From assembly GCA_016872115.1 (NCBI GenBank), contig VHBC01000015.1, forward strand, positions 1 through 47,093: DNA of 47,093 nucleotides, written 5' to 3'. This document shows positions 1 to 8,036 of the stretch, one piece after another; within the stretch, counting starts at the first letter, position 1; each line of letters starts with the position of its first letter. The position numbers were made by a program, and so were the translations under genes. The notes below the pieces were generated by a model, which was not told the origin of the DNA, did no database searches, and saw only the letters and a list, made by a program, of their open reading frames with translations. Source of the DNA: Sphingomonadales bacterium. GTDB taxonomy: Bacteria > Bacteroidota > Bacteroidia > Flavobacteriales_D > Crocinitomicaceae.

Positions 1-1448
1 CGCTGTGAAATCGTGAAAGAAAGTTCTTCTGCGCGTTGGTCAGAGACTTTCTCGGCTTCGACGAGTACACGCAGCTCACGGCCGGCTTGAATGGCGTAAG
101 CGCTGCCCACGCCGTCGTATGATAAGGCTAGGTTTTCGAGTTCTTTGATACGTTTGATATAAGCTTCGACGATTTCGCGGCGAGCGCCTGGGCGAGCGCC
201 CGAAATGGCATCACAAACTTGAACGATTGGTGAGATGAGCGTAGTCATTTCGATTTCGTCGTGGTGAGCTCCAATGGCGTTCAGGACATCGCCTTTTTCA
301 CCAAATTTTTCGGCAATTTTCATACCTAAAATGGCGTGTGGCAATTCTGGTTCTTCATCCGGAACTTTGCCGATATCGTGCAAGAGACCTGCGCGCTTGG
401 CTAGTTTCACATTCAAGCCAAGTTCAGCAGCCATGATAGCACAAAGGTTGGCAACTTCGCGGGAGTGTTGTAAGAGGTTTTGACCATAGGACGAACGGAA
501 TTTCATGCGTCCGACCATGCGCATGAGCTCAGGGTGTAAGCCGTGAATACCTAGGTCAATACAGGTTCTACGACCGGTTTCGGCGATTTCTTCGTCGAGT
601 TGTTTGCGGGTTTTGGCAACCACTTCTTCAATTCGAGCTGGGTGAATACGACCGTCAGAGACCAATTGGTGTAGACTCAAACGCGCGATTTCGCGGCGAA
701 CAGGATCGAAGCAAGAAAGAATGATGGCCTCAGGGGTGTCATCGACTATGATTTCAACACCTGTAGCGGCCTCTAGTGCGCGAATATTGCGGCCTTCGCG
801 GCCAATGATGCGTCCTTTGACTTCGTCAGATTCGATATTGAATACCGAAACTGCATTTTCAATGGCTTGCTCAGTAGCAACGCGTTGAATACTTTGAATG
901 ACAATTTTGCGTGCCTCTTTATTGGCATTGAGTTTTGCTTCTTCGGTGATTTCTTTGATCGTAGCCATGGCAGCAGTTCGTGCTTCGTCAGTAAGGGCCT
1001 GCATAAGGTTCTGCTTGGCATCTTCAGGAGCAAGTTGTGCAATCTTGGAAAGCTCTGCAATTTGCTTCTGATGTATTTTGTCTAGCTCTTGTGTCCGAAC
1101 ATCTAAGTGGCTAGCTTTGGTTTGATAATCGGCTTGCGTTTTTTCGAGTTCTTTTTCTTTGCGGCCGATTTCCTCTAGTTTTTGATTGAGCGTTTTTTCT
1201 TTTGTACGGAAGCGATCCTCATTGGATTGCATGCGACGCTCTCTTTCTTTGATGGCTTCTTCGTGCTCTTCTTTTTGTTTGAGGAAGCGTTCTTTGGCTT
1301 GTAAAGCGCGTTCTTTTTGGATGGTTTCGGCTTTTGTTTCAGCTTCTTTAATGATGCGCTCGGCGTCCTTTTTGAGGAGATTTTTTTGGATGATCACTCC
1401 TGCGACACCGCCGCCAAGTGATCCGATTAATAACCATAATATGTCCAT
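1..1448 (-). CDS. rny: Ribonuclease Y, 3'-truncated by the window edge
   Basis: Membrane-anchored endoribonuclease that starts mRNA decay. The frame opens at the ATG whose first base is 1448 and stays open to the left edge, giving about 482 residues; the family is usually a little over 500, so only the last few dozen are missing. In order: an N-terminal membrane helix rich in glycine (about residues 4-22), a long Lys/Glu-rich coiled coil (about 25-190), a KH RNA-binding domain with [12 protein letters not shown] (about 210-221), and an HD domain whose metal-binding His-Asp lies in LLHDIGK (HD at 357-358). The last visible motif, GRELRVLVE, is typical of the C-terminal part. It follows zapA by 45 bp and is probably co-transcribed with it. 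Identity is very secure. Confidence 0.97.
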   Translation of the reverse strand, partial: MDILWLLIGSLGGGVAGVIIQKNLLKKDAERIIKEAETKAETIQKERALQAKERFLKQKEEHEEAIKERERRMQSNEDRFRTKEKTLNQKLEEIGRKEKELEKTQADYQTKASHLDVRTQELDKIHQKQIAELSKIAQLAPEDAKQNLMQALTDEARTAAMATIKEITEEAKLNANKEARKIVIQSIQRVATEQAIENAVSVFNIESDEVKGRIIGREGRNIRALEAATGVEIIVDDTPEAIILSCFDPVRREIARLSLHQLVSDGRIHPARIEEVVAKTRKQLDEEIAETGRRTCIDLGIHGLHPELMRMVGRMKFRSSYGQNLLQHSREVANLCAIMAAELGLNVKLAKRAGLLHDIGKVPDEEPELPHAILGMKIAEKFGEKGDVLNAIGAHHDEIEMTTLISPIVQVCDAISGARPGARREIVEAYIKRIKELENLALSYDGVGSAYAIQAGRELRVLVEAEKVSDQRAEELSFTISQ

Positions 1449-1493
1449 TCTACTGCGATTTGTAGTCAGGAGAGGTTGCGCAAATTGTGAAGG

Positions 1494-1784
1494 TTATTGG
1501 ACGTTACTCAAGTCTTGTCTGAGCGCTTCTAATGCTGCTTCGATATCGGAGTAGTCTGGCGCTTTTTCAACAGGTTTGGCTTCGGCTTTTGCTTTGGTAA
1601 GCAATTGGAGTGCCGACATCGCCAATAAGTCTTGGGTATCGTTTACTGAATAGTTTTTGCGTAGCAAGTCAATGGCTTTATTGACCTCGGCAGCAGCATT
1701 GTGAACTGCTTCTACTTCGGCTTCTGGTACATTGAGGGGGTAAGTCCGACCAGCGATATTGATTTTAAGCGCTATTTTACTCAT
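1494..1784 (-). CDS. zapA: Cell division protein ZapA
   Basis: ZapA binds FtsZ and promotes bundling of the Z-ring. The 96-residue product has the family layout: a short beta-rich N-terminal head (KIALKINIAGRTYPLNV) followed by a helical segment with alternating hydrophobic residues that would form the dimerising coiled coil (about residues 22-95). Its length fits the family. It abuts the preceding small coiled-coil gene exactly (no bases between stop and start) and lies just before rny, an arrangement I recall from other Bacteroidota. The C-terminal third is rich in Ala, Glu and Lys and less conserved. Function is assigned from family resemblance and context. Confidence 0.85.
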   Translation of the reverse strand: MSKIALKINIAGRTYPLNVPEAEVEAVHNAAAEVNKAIDLLRKNYSVNDTQDLLAMSALQLLTKAKAEAKPVEKAPDYSDIEAALEALRQDLSNVQ

Positions 1785-2099
1785 TTAAGCTTGCTTGAGC
1801 TGTTCTATACAGAATTCAATTTCTTTCACAAGTGCGTCGATGTCCTCGGTGTTGCGACCTAAGGTGGCAACAGGAACCTCTACGACTTTGTTTTGAGCCT
1901 CTGCCAATGATAAATTGAGTGCTTCAATATGTGCTTTTAGCTCGGCAACCTGAGCCTGTTCTGCTTGGTACTGCGCTTGCACTTGCTGTAATTCTGCTTG
2001 TAACGACTGGTGCATTGCGCGTTCGTCATTCAAGTCAGTTGCGAGTTGTAAACTGCGGTTGCGGATATCGGCTATGAGCGTATTGAGGTTCTCAGTCAT
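1785..2099 (-). CDS. Small coiled-coil protein upstream of zapA
   Basis: A 104-residue acidic protein that is almost entirely heptad-like, with many Gln, Glu, Ala and Leu residues from about residue 5 to 75 and no signal peptide, membrane helix or Cys. The shape resembles ZapB or other small division-associated coiled coils, but coiled coils match each other by composition, so I do not give a symbol. It is the first gene of the zapA-rny run, directly abutting zapA, and a Bacteroidota-type promoter lies 20 bp upstream. A role as a ZapA partner or division accessory factor is inferred from position only. It could also be an unrelated structural coiled coil. Confidence 0.7.
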   Translation of the reverse strand: MTENLNTLIADIRNRSLQLATDLNDERAMHQSLQAELQQVQAQYQAEQAQVAELKAHIEALNLSLAEAQNKVVEVPVATLGRNTEDIDALVKEIEFCIEQLKQA

Positions 2100-2118
2100 G
2101 TTAAGCGGTGACTTTGTA

Positions 2119-2152
2119 CAAAGTTAACAAGCATTCGTTTACATTCTGCAAA
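2119..2152 (-). promoter_or_regulatory. Promoter of the coiled-coil-zapA-rny run
   Basis: On the minus strand a perfect TAACTTTG (-7 box, TAnnTTTG consensus) lies at 2119-2126, and TTTG (-33 box) at 2149-2152, with 22 nt between. The first gene starts at 2099, leaving a leader of roughly 10-15 nt. This matches the primary sigma factor promoter of Bacteroidota. Confidence 0.6.
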
Positions 2153-2194
2153 AAAGAGCAAGGATTTTCTATTTTTTCTTATGTAGTTTTGACC

Positions 2195-3856
2195 ATGCGT
2201 TATTCTATCTTGCTTGTGGCGTTCGTAGCAACCGTTTTTTGTCGTGCACAAATGCTAACTTCTGATTCGCTTTGGAGTTTACCTATGGCCTCCCCAGTAG
2301 AGCTCAGCGCGGGATTTGGTGATCTTCGGCCCAATCATTTCCATATGGGCATTGATTTACGGACCTTTGGAAAAGAGAATTTACCAATTTATGCTATCCA
2401 AGATGGCTTTGTTTCCCGAATGAGGGTCTCATCTGTAGGTTACGGTTGGGTCTTGTATATAGATCATCCGAACGGTTACACTTCAGTATATGCGCACTGC
2501 AATCAATTTGCTCCTAACATTCAACAATTTTATTTAGATACTTCTAAAGCATTGCAGCAAAACGAATTAGACCTCATGCTTCCAAAAAATCTAATTGCGG
2601 TAAAAAAAGGAGAATTAGTTGCGCTTTCAGGAAACACGGGTGGCTCAAGTGGACCGCATTTGCATTTTGAACTCCGCGACACAAAAACAGAGCATGCGCT
2701 TAATCCCTTTTTGCATGGCTTCCATACCAGTGACAATGGTCAGCCAATCTTGAGTGGGGTGCGCATTTACGCTGTCGATACGAACGGGTATGAAATTCAA
2801 GGTAAAAGCGTTAATGTTGTCATGGGCCAAAATGTACATCGAGTTGATTTAGCTCCAGGATTTTTGAGTACAGGACAGCGCATTGCAATGGCCATAAACG
2901 TCACCGATCAATTTACACCAGGCGGCAGAAGCCTTGGTTTATTTAGTGCAGAAATCTGGACGCCAAGTGCTCCTCATTTTGCTTTTGAACTTGACGAACT
3001 TGATTTTGAAGATGGTCGCTATATCAATGCACATCATGATTTTGCATATGCGCAGCAAAGCAAAAAAAAGTATCAAAAAATATTTAGGTCTAAGAGCAAT
3101 CCCTTGACTATTTATCCATACGAAGGCTGCGGTTCTTTTGAATTGCGAGGCAAAGATAGCTTGGCATTTTCGTTGATGCTGCGCGATGTAAATGGCAACG
3201 AAAGTTTGCATACGATTTGGGTGCATCATCCTGGTCCGCTTGGTCCAGAGGCGTCAATTAAATACAACGCCCAAACGCATTGGCTTCCAAATCAATCCTA
3301 TGCATACAAAAATGGGCAATGGCAAATTTTAATTGATTCATTGAGTTTTTTTGAACCAACCTTAAAAAGCTTAGACTGGAGCACCAAACGGGTAGGGTCA
3401 GCATCGATTCAATTGTCCAAACCAATTCAAATCTCTTACCTACTCAAAGATACCGCTGGGGCAAAGCAATTTTGTTTGACGATGAATAACAAGTATTTGC
3501 CCACTGCTTTTAAAGATGGTGTTTTGTCAGCAAGTTCAAAAACGCTCGGAACCTTCGGACTTAGAAAAGATATGCTAGCACCAACCATTACCGAAAAAAC
3601 AAACAATAAATTAGATAGTTTAAATAATGGTGCTTGGTCTTGGCTCGTAAAAGACGACTTTTCCGGGATTGCAAGTTATTCCTGTTGGCAAAATGCAGAG
3701 TGGGTACCTGCTTATTACGATGCTAAAAATGGTCTTATTTCAGCGCAAATGCGAATACCATTTGCTGCAGGCACGCACATTGAATTGCGCGTCAAAGATG
3801 CAGCTGGAAACGAGCGTGTGATTCAAAGAAGTACCCCGTTGGCGCCTTTGAGGTAA
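2195..3856 (+). CDS. Secreted M23-family metallopeptidase (LytM-like)
   Basis: Predicted periplasmic or secreted zinc endopeptidase acting on peptidoglycan cross-links. I choose the ATG at 2195 over an upstream in-frame start at 2108 because it begins a clear signal peptide (MRYSILLVAFVATVFCRAQ). The 553-residue product has an M23 domain at about residues 35-175. Zinc ligands appear as HxxxD in HFHMGID (His50, Asp54) and HxH in PHLHFE (His155, His157), so the site looks intact. The remaining 370 or so residues show no motif I know but carry several aspartate-rich beta-like stretches, and may form Ig-like or substrate-targeting domains. The 3' end overlaps the convergent tsaB by 34 bp. The substrate is inferred. 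Confidence 0.9.
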   Translation: MRYSILLVAFVATVFCRAQMLTSDSLWSLPMASPVELSAGFGDLRPNHFHMGIDLRTFGKENLPIYAIQDGFVSRMRVSSVGYGWVLYIDHPNGYTSVYAHCNQFAPNIQQFYLDTSKALQQNELDLMLPKNLIAVKKGELVALSGNTGGSSGPHLHFELRDTKTEHALNPFLHGFHTSDNGQPILSGVRIYAVDTNGYEIQGKSVNVVMGQNVHRVDLAPGFLSTGQRIAMAINVTDQFTPGGRSLGLFSAEIWTPSAPHFAFELDELDFEDGRYINAHHDFAYAQQSKKKYQKIFRSKSNPLTIYPYEGCGSFELRGKDSLAFSLMLRDVNGNESLHTIWVHHPGPLGPEASIKYNAQTHWLPNQSYAYKNGQWQILIDSLSFFEPTLKSLDWSTKRVGSASIQLSKPIQISYLLKDTAGAKQFCLTMNNKYLPTAFKDGVLSASSKTLGTFGLRKDMLAPTITEKTNNKLDSLNNGAWSWLVKDDFSGIASYSCWQNAEWVPAYYDAKNGLISAQMRIPFAAGTHIELRVKDAAGNERVIQRSTPLAPLR

Positions 3857-4491
3857 ATCGGGCTGCAATAGGCTAAATCTTCAAATTGCGTATTTTTAAA
3901 AGAAATCAAAGCAATTGGTACTTGGTATTTGGCTGAAAGAGGAGCGTCTATCCATTGAAGTTTATCGCTCGTCCAAATCAGTTTTGCCTTTTGATTGGCG
4001 TCACCTATTACAACCGATGGTAATAAATCTGAAATGTCGGTTTGATCGAGAAGCGCACAATGCAAATTTTGTATGCTTTTACCCTGCTTATCAAATACTT
4101 CCATGTATGCTTCATTACGGCGCGCGTCGAGAATAGTGATGGTGTTTAGGGATGATTCAAATCCATTTTCTTTTGCGATCTGACAAAGAATTTGATTTGT
4201 AGGCAAAGCGATGAGTGGGATAGACAGGGCAAAACAAAGTCCTTTAGCTGTGGAGAGCCCAATGCGCAGTCCTGTATAGGATCCGGGCCCTGAGCTGTAA
4301 CTAATGGCCGATAAATCTTGAAGCTGAATTCCTTGTTGACGAACAAGATCTTGAATCATTTGCGTAAGGGCTTCCCCATGAACAAAAGTATTGGATGCTT
4401 GATCGAGATATGCGAGTAGCGCTCCATCCTTGGATAGCGCAACGCTACAAACTTTTGTGCTGGTCTCGAGGTGAAGAAGAATTGTACTCAT
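3823..4491 (-). CDS. tsaB: tRNA N6-threonylcarbamoyladenosine biosynthesis protein TsaB
   Basis: TsaB is the non-catalytic partner of TsaD in making t6A at position 37 of ANN-decoding tRNAs. The 222-residue product begins with the ASKHA-fold signature ILLHLETSTKVCSVAL and contains SYSSGPGSYTGLRIGLSTAKG (about residues 64-84), the most conserved TsaB segment. Length fits the family. The start is set at the ATG at 4491, which overlaps the upstream regulator's stop as ATGA and suggests translational coupling; another start 9 bp upstream is possible. The 3' end overlaps the M23 gene convergently by 34 bp. Confidence 0.95.
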   Translation of the reverse strand: MSTILLHLETSTKVCSVALSKDGALLAYLDQASNTFVHGEALTQMIQDLVRQQGIQLQDLSAISYSSGPGSYTGLRIGLSTAKGLCFALSIPLIALPTNQILCQIAKENGFESSLNTITILDARRNEAYMEVFDKQGKSIQNLHCALLDQTDISDLLPSVVIGDANQKAKLIWTSDKLQWIDAPLSAKYQVPIALISFKNTQFEDLAYCSPIYLKGANGVLL

Positions 4492-5177
4492 TCTTGACAC
4501 TCGAATTTAAATCCAACTCCGTGTACATTATTGATTTGGATGTGCGGATCCTCTTTAAGGTATTTGCGTAATTTGGTGATGAAAACATCAAGGCTTCTGC
4601 CAACGAAGTAGTCGTCTTGACCCCAAACTGAATTCAAAATGACATCTCTTGGAATGAGCTGGTTTTTGAATTTATAAAGGGTTCGCAAAATCATGGCTTC
4701 TTTTTTAGTGAGCGTCAGGAGTTGTGTAGGCGATTGCAAAGTGAAATTCTCGGTATCAAAGGTGTAAAGTCCAATTCGAACAACTTTGTCTTCGGGGATA
4801 TTTGTTTGCAGTTTGACACGTTTGAGTAAAGCCTTGACCCTTAATTGCAATTCTTCTGCACTAAAAGGTTTTGTGAGGTAGTCGTCGGCGCCAGCATTAA
4901 ACCCTTCTATTTTATCAGCAGTCTGACTTCGAGCGGATAAAAATAAAATAGGAATTTCGGAATTTTGTTTTCGAATGTCTCTGGCCAAAGTAAAACCGTC
5001 TTTGACAGGTAGCATGACGTCGAAAATACAAAGATGATAAGCATCCTCTTGGAAACGACGCAGTGCCTCTGCACCGTTTTCGCACAATGTAACCGCATAG
5101 CCGTCGGCTCTAAGCTGATCTGAAACAACGATACCAAGACTGATATCGTCTTCTACCATGAGGATTTTGATTTTCAT
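4488..5177 (-). CDS. OmpR/PhoB-family response regulator, RprY-like
   Basis: DNA-binding response regulator of 229 residues. The receiver domain (about 1-118) has the acidic pair ED-D at residues 9-11, phospho-acceptor Asp53 in IFDVMLP, Ser81 in the Thr/Ser position and Lys103 in LTKP. The winged-helix domain (about 128-228) includes LTLTKKEAMIL and SLDVFITKLRKYLKED. It resembles the RprY group of Bacteroidota. I choose the ATG at 5177 because it starts directly before the first receiver strand; an in-frame start 36 bp upstream would add a non-family extension. No histidine kinase gene is adjacent. tsaB is coupled to its end by a 4-bp overlap. It faces a second regulator across a 182-bp gap. 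Confidence 0.93.
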   Translation of the reverse strand: MKIKILMVEDDISLGIVVSDQLRADGYAVTLCENGAEALRRFQEDAYHLCIFDVMLPVKDGFTLARDIRKQNSEIPILFLSARSQTADKIEGFNAGADDYLTKPFSAEELQLRVKALLKRVKLQTNIPEDKVVRIGLYTFDTENFTLQSPTQLLTLTKKEAMILRTLYKFKNQLIPRDVILNSVWGQDDYFVGRSLDVFITKLRKYLKEDPHIQINNVHGVGFKFECQE

Positions 5178-5251
5178 GAGTGTATCTAAAAGCCAAGAGC
5201 CTTGGTAAACCAAAGCTCCTGACTATTAACCTAAACCTACTACTAGTCTTG

Positions 5252-5286
5252 CAAAGTTAAGCGGAATTTTATTTGATGGTTACAAA
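5252..5286 (-). promoter_or_regulatory. Promoter of the RprY-like regulator and tsaB
   Basis: Minus-strand TAACTTTG at 5252-5259 matches the TAnnTTTG -7 box exactly, with TTTG at 5283-5286 as a -33 box (23 nt between, at the long end of what is accepted). The leader to the ATG at 5177 would be about 70 nt. The rest of the 182-bp divergent gap is AT-rich, and a regulator-binding site could lie here. Confidence 0.5.
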
Positions 5287-5359
5287 GACTTGTTAAATTT
5301 TTCATAAATTTTTTTTTGAGCCCTTCAACTCCCAAATTTAGAATCCCTAACTTTACTTT

Positions 5360-6031
5360 ATGAATCAGACCCATATTCTTGTAGTTGATGACGAAGAAGA
5401 TATTCGCGTACTCTTGCAGTACAACCTTCAAAAAGAAGGTTTTAAAGTAGATGTTGCTGACAATGGGCAAGCTTGCCTTGATTTCATTCAAAAAGAAAAA
5501 CCACAACTTATCTTACTTGATGTCATGATGCCGCAACTAGATGGCATTGAGGTATGTGAACGCATTAAAGCAGACGCCATCAACAATGACATTTTAATTT
5601 GTTTCTTAACGGCCCGTAATGAAGACTACAGCCAAATTGCTGGTCTAGACGCTGGCGCCGACGACTACATTGCCAAACCAATCAAAACAAAGGTTTTGCT
5701 CTCTCGCATTAATGCCATGCTCCGGCGAAGTAAGCAACAAAAGCCTCAAGAAGAAAAAAAACCGGGCTTTCACATCAATAGAGAAAAGTATTTGCTCGAA
5801 AAAGACGGCGTGGAGTTGCATTTACCACGCAAAGAATTCGAGTTATTAGCTTTATTGGTATCCAGACCAAATTTTGTTTTTAAACGCGAACAAATCCTCG
5901 AGAAAGTGTGGGGCACAGATATCATCGTTGGCGACCGCACCATCGATGTACATATCCGCAAAATTCGTGAAAAAATCGGCGACCAGTACATATCTACTAT
6001 TAAAGGCATCGGTTACAAATTCAACGACTGA
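5360..6031 (+). CDS. PhoB-like response regulator
   Basis: A 223-residue OmpR/PhoB-family transcription factor. The receiver domain (about 1-120) shows the acidic cluster DDEED at residues 10-14, phospho-acceptor Asp54 in LLDVMMP, Thr84 in FLTAR and Lys106 in AKPIK. The effector winged helix (about 130-222) contains LPRKEFELLALL and RTIDVHIRKIREKIG, close to PhoB. In related genomes a PhoR-type kinase often sits beside it; here the downstream neighbour is a VWD-domain protein and no kinase is present, so the partner must be elsewhere. A TAACTTTA box at 5348-5355 lies only 4 nt before the ATG. Phosphate control is plausible but unproven. Confidence 0.92.
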   Translation: MNQTHILVVDDEEDIRVLLQYNLQKEGFKVDVADNGQACLDFIQKEKPQLILLDVMMPQLDGIEVCERIKADAINNDILICFLTARNEDYSQIAGLDAGADDYIAKPIKTKVLLSRINAMLRRSKQQKPQEEKKPGFHINREKYLLEKDGVELHLPRKEFELLALLVSRPNFVFKREQILEKVWGTDIIVGDRTIDVHIRKIREKIGDQYISTIKGIGYKFND

Positions 6032-6075
6032 TTTTGGCCCGAAACTTGTTAAAGTCAGCGCATAAATCAGCAACT

Positions 6076-7650
6076 ATGAAAAAAAACATACTTTACCTAT
6101 TGGTTTTGTCCATGAGTACATCCTTTGCGTTTGGACAAAACGCAAGTGCTGCTTTTGCTCCTATTCAGGAGCACCTTGAGCGCTGGGACGACATTCGTGG
6201 CGCCTGGTTAGCGGCCGCCATACAAGCAATTGCGGCAAACAAACAAGTCCCGGACCGCACTTTTCCTGAAGATTTCACACCATACGAACTACTGAGCATG
6301 CTTCCTGTCAAAGAGCGCCAAGACTTGCGCCAAATGGTACTCGAGAATCAACGCGTAGCTGCAACCAACAATCAAACTACCGATATCGGCCTGTTCAACG
6401 CTATGCTCGAACATACCTTTTGTAGCCGCAATTTTGGCCGTTCATATGGAGATCCACACTTGAGATCTTACGACAGAGCCACCTATTCATTTCAAACCGT
6501 TGGTGAATTCATTTTATCAAAAAAAAGCGACGGACTTTTTGAGGTCCAAACCAGACAACGTGCTCAGGGCGATAACTTTTCACTCAATGCCGCTGTAGCA
6601 ATGAATGTCGCCGGAGACCGTCTCTGTTTTTATGCCGCCGACAAACCAGACGACATCCAGCAAACCCCTTTGCGCCTAAATGGCATGCCGATTCAGTTAC
6701 AAGGCCGAAGTTATTATTTGCCGCATGGTGGCGTGATCCGTTTAGACGGTCGCAATTACACCATTGCTTGGCCAACAGGAGAAACAACAGTTGTTGACGT
6801 TCGTTCTAGTGGTTCGCGCGGTTTTGTAAATGTAACGGTGGGCATTTTTGATTGCGATCGCAATCAGTTTGAAGGTCTTCTAGGGAACAATAACAGCTTT
6901 GCCGAAGATGACTTCAATAGCAGAAGTAATATGCCGCGTCCAAATAATATAGCAGCCATTTCAATTGCTTCGGCATATGCATTCGATTCCAGAGATGCCA
7001 GTCAACTCAATCAATTTGCCGAACAAGAATACCAAGCTTACATGGCAAAGAACTTTGCCGAAGATTGGCGCGTTAATGACCAAAATACCCTTTTTGATTA
7101 CCGCCCCGGAGCCACAACCGCCAATTATACAGACCGCAGTTTTCCAAGAGTCTACATGAATCTTTCCCAGATGAATTCTCAAAGTAGAGAACAAGCGCGT
7201 CAACGCTGTTTACAAATGGGTGTACCTGCGGATGAAATGGGTGGCTGTATTTTTGATCAGGGCTATCTAAATATTGCGCCGAATGTTCCACCTACTCCAA
7301 ATGTGCCAAACCCTACTACAACGGTTCTGAACAAAGTCGAAAGGCCTGCGCTCAACAACAACGCACATACCTTTTCGGAAGGCAAGCACCCAACAGATCG
7401 TCCACAAACAATTGGTGCCAAGCCAGAGGGCAATACAGAAAAACCACAAGTGTCTAGTAAAGAAGATAACCTCACCAAGCCAAACACCCAAAGTGTTGAC
7501 AAACCAAGTACTTTTACTACGCCAAAACCATCGGTTCCTGTTAGTCCGAGACCTTCTTCGCCCGTCACACCTAAACCAACTACCCCAGTTGCACCAAAGC
7601 CTGCGGCCCCAAAGCCTGCGGCCCCGGCAATTAAATCTGGTAAGGGTTAA
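6076..7650 (+). CDS. Secreted von Willebrand factor type D domain protein with Pro/Thr-rich tail
   Basis: A 524-residue exported protein of unknown role. The ATG at 6076 starts a clean signal peptide (about residues 1-20, ending FAFGQ); the frame extends 42 bp further upstream without a better start. Residues about 30-115 look helical. A VWD-like domain spans about 122-290, opening with YGDPHLRSYD and YSFQTVGEF and ending with FEGLLGNNNSFAEDDF, as in animal VWD modules and bacterial relatives. From about residue 415 it turns low-complexity, rich in Pro, Thr, Lys and Asn, with tandem PKPAA and TPKP units at the end. No type IX sorting domain or membrane anchor is evident. It lies 44 bp after the PhoB-like regulator and is followed by a strong terminator. 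The tail could be a cell-wall-spanning linker (inference). Confidence 0.8.
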   Translation: MKKNILYLLVLSMSTSFAFGQNASAAFAPIQEHLERWDDIRGAWLAAAIQAIAANKQVPDRTFPEDFTPYELLSMLPVKERQDLRQMVLENQRVAATNNQTTDIGLFNAMLEHTFCSRNFGRSYGDPHLRSYDRATYSFQTVGEFILSKKSDGLFEVQTRQRAQGDNFSLNAAVAMNVAGDRLCFYAADKPDDIQQTPLRLNGMPIQLQGRSYYLPHGGVIRLDGRNYTIAWPTGETTVVDVRSSGSRGFVNVTVGIFDCDRNQFEGLLGNNNSFAEDDFNSRSNMPRPNNIAAISIASAYAFDSRDASQLNQFAEQEYQAYMAKNFAEDWRVNDQNTLFDYRPGATTANYTDRSFPRVYMNLSQMNSQSREQARQRCLQMGVPADEMGGCIFDQGYLNIAPNVPPTPNVPNPTTTVLNKVERPALNNNAHTFSEGKHPTDRPQTIGAKPEGNTEKPQVSSKEDNLTKPNTQSVDKPSTFTTPKPSVPVSPRPSSPVTPKPTTPVAPKPAAPKPAAPAIKSGKG

Positions 7651-7672
7651 TACTTTGACAATACCAAAAACA

Positions 7673-7699
7673 AAAAGGGCCCGCTTTACGGGCCCTTTT
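7673..7699. terminator. Bidirectional intrinsic terminator
   Basis: An 11-bp perfect stem, AAAAGGGCCCG / CGGGCCCTTTT, with a 5-nt loop and T-runs on both strands. It ends the VWD gene on the plus strand and the small SprB-like gene on the minus strand. Confidence 0.9.
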
Positions 7700-7714
7700 C
7701 TTTAGAGAGCGTTT

Positions 7715-7954
7715 CTAGTTTCCTGTACAAAGATTAAAAATGGAAGTGCCGCCATTTTGAATGAGCGTTCCGTTCATGTACCAAGCTAAGGCCGTAAATT
7801 GTAAGTTATTAGTAGAGTCAATGGAGGCAGAGCCGTCACAGATGGCTGGACCGCTGCAATTTATAACATTTACATTGACAACAAATTGCGCATTAGCATT
7901 GTTGAGGGTAGTCAGGCTAATAACGAATAAAAGGATGGGTAGTAATTGCTTCAT
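7715..7954 (-). CDS. Small secreted protein ending in a truncated SprB-like repeat
   Basis: A 79-residue product with a signal peptide (MKQLLPILLFVISLTTL, cleavage near NANAQ). The mature part contains CDGSASIDSTN and ends SIFNLCTGN. This follows the pattern of one SprB/adhesin repeat (CxGSAS, then W, G-T, LCxG-Y) but stops just where the repeat would continue into its last strand. The frame cannot be extended past the stop, which sits 16 bp from the terminator. I start it at the ATG at 7954; a TTG 21 bp upstream is in frame but worse. It is either a decayed remnant of a large gliding adhesin or a genuine tiny secreted protein. Two Cys remain in the mature chain outside the final LC motif. 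Confidence 0.6.
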   Translation of the reverse strand: MKQLLPILLFVISLTTLNNANAQFVVNVNVINCSGPAICDGSASIDSTNNLQFTALAWYMNGTLIQNGGTSIFNLCTGN

Positions 7955-8000
7955 TTTGCGTTTAATTTTGTTCAAGACTTAAATTTCGTTAAAAAGTTGC

Positions 8001-8032
8001 TTGGTCTAGCCCGAAAGGATTGCGTAATTTTG
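8001..8032 (+). promoter_or_regulatory. Promoter of the PafA-like phosphatase gene
   Basis: TTG at 8001-8003 and TAATTTTG at 8025-8032 with 21 nt between match the Bacteroidota consensus. The ATG at 8037 is 4 nt after the -7 box, so transcription should begin at or beside the start codon, implying a leaderless or near-leaderless mRNA. Confidence 0.65.
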
Positions 8033-8036
8033 AACC

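Noticed and set aside
1449..1493. 6S RNA or other small RNA between zapA and rny
   Set aside because: The gap is only 45 bp with no strong hairpin, too short for 6S RNA.
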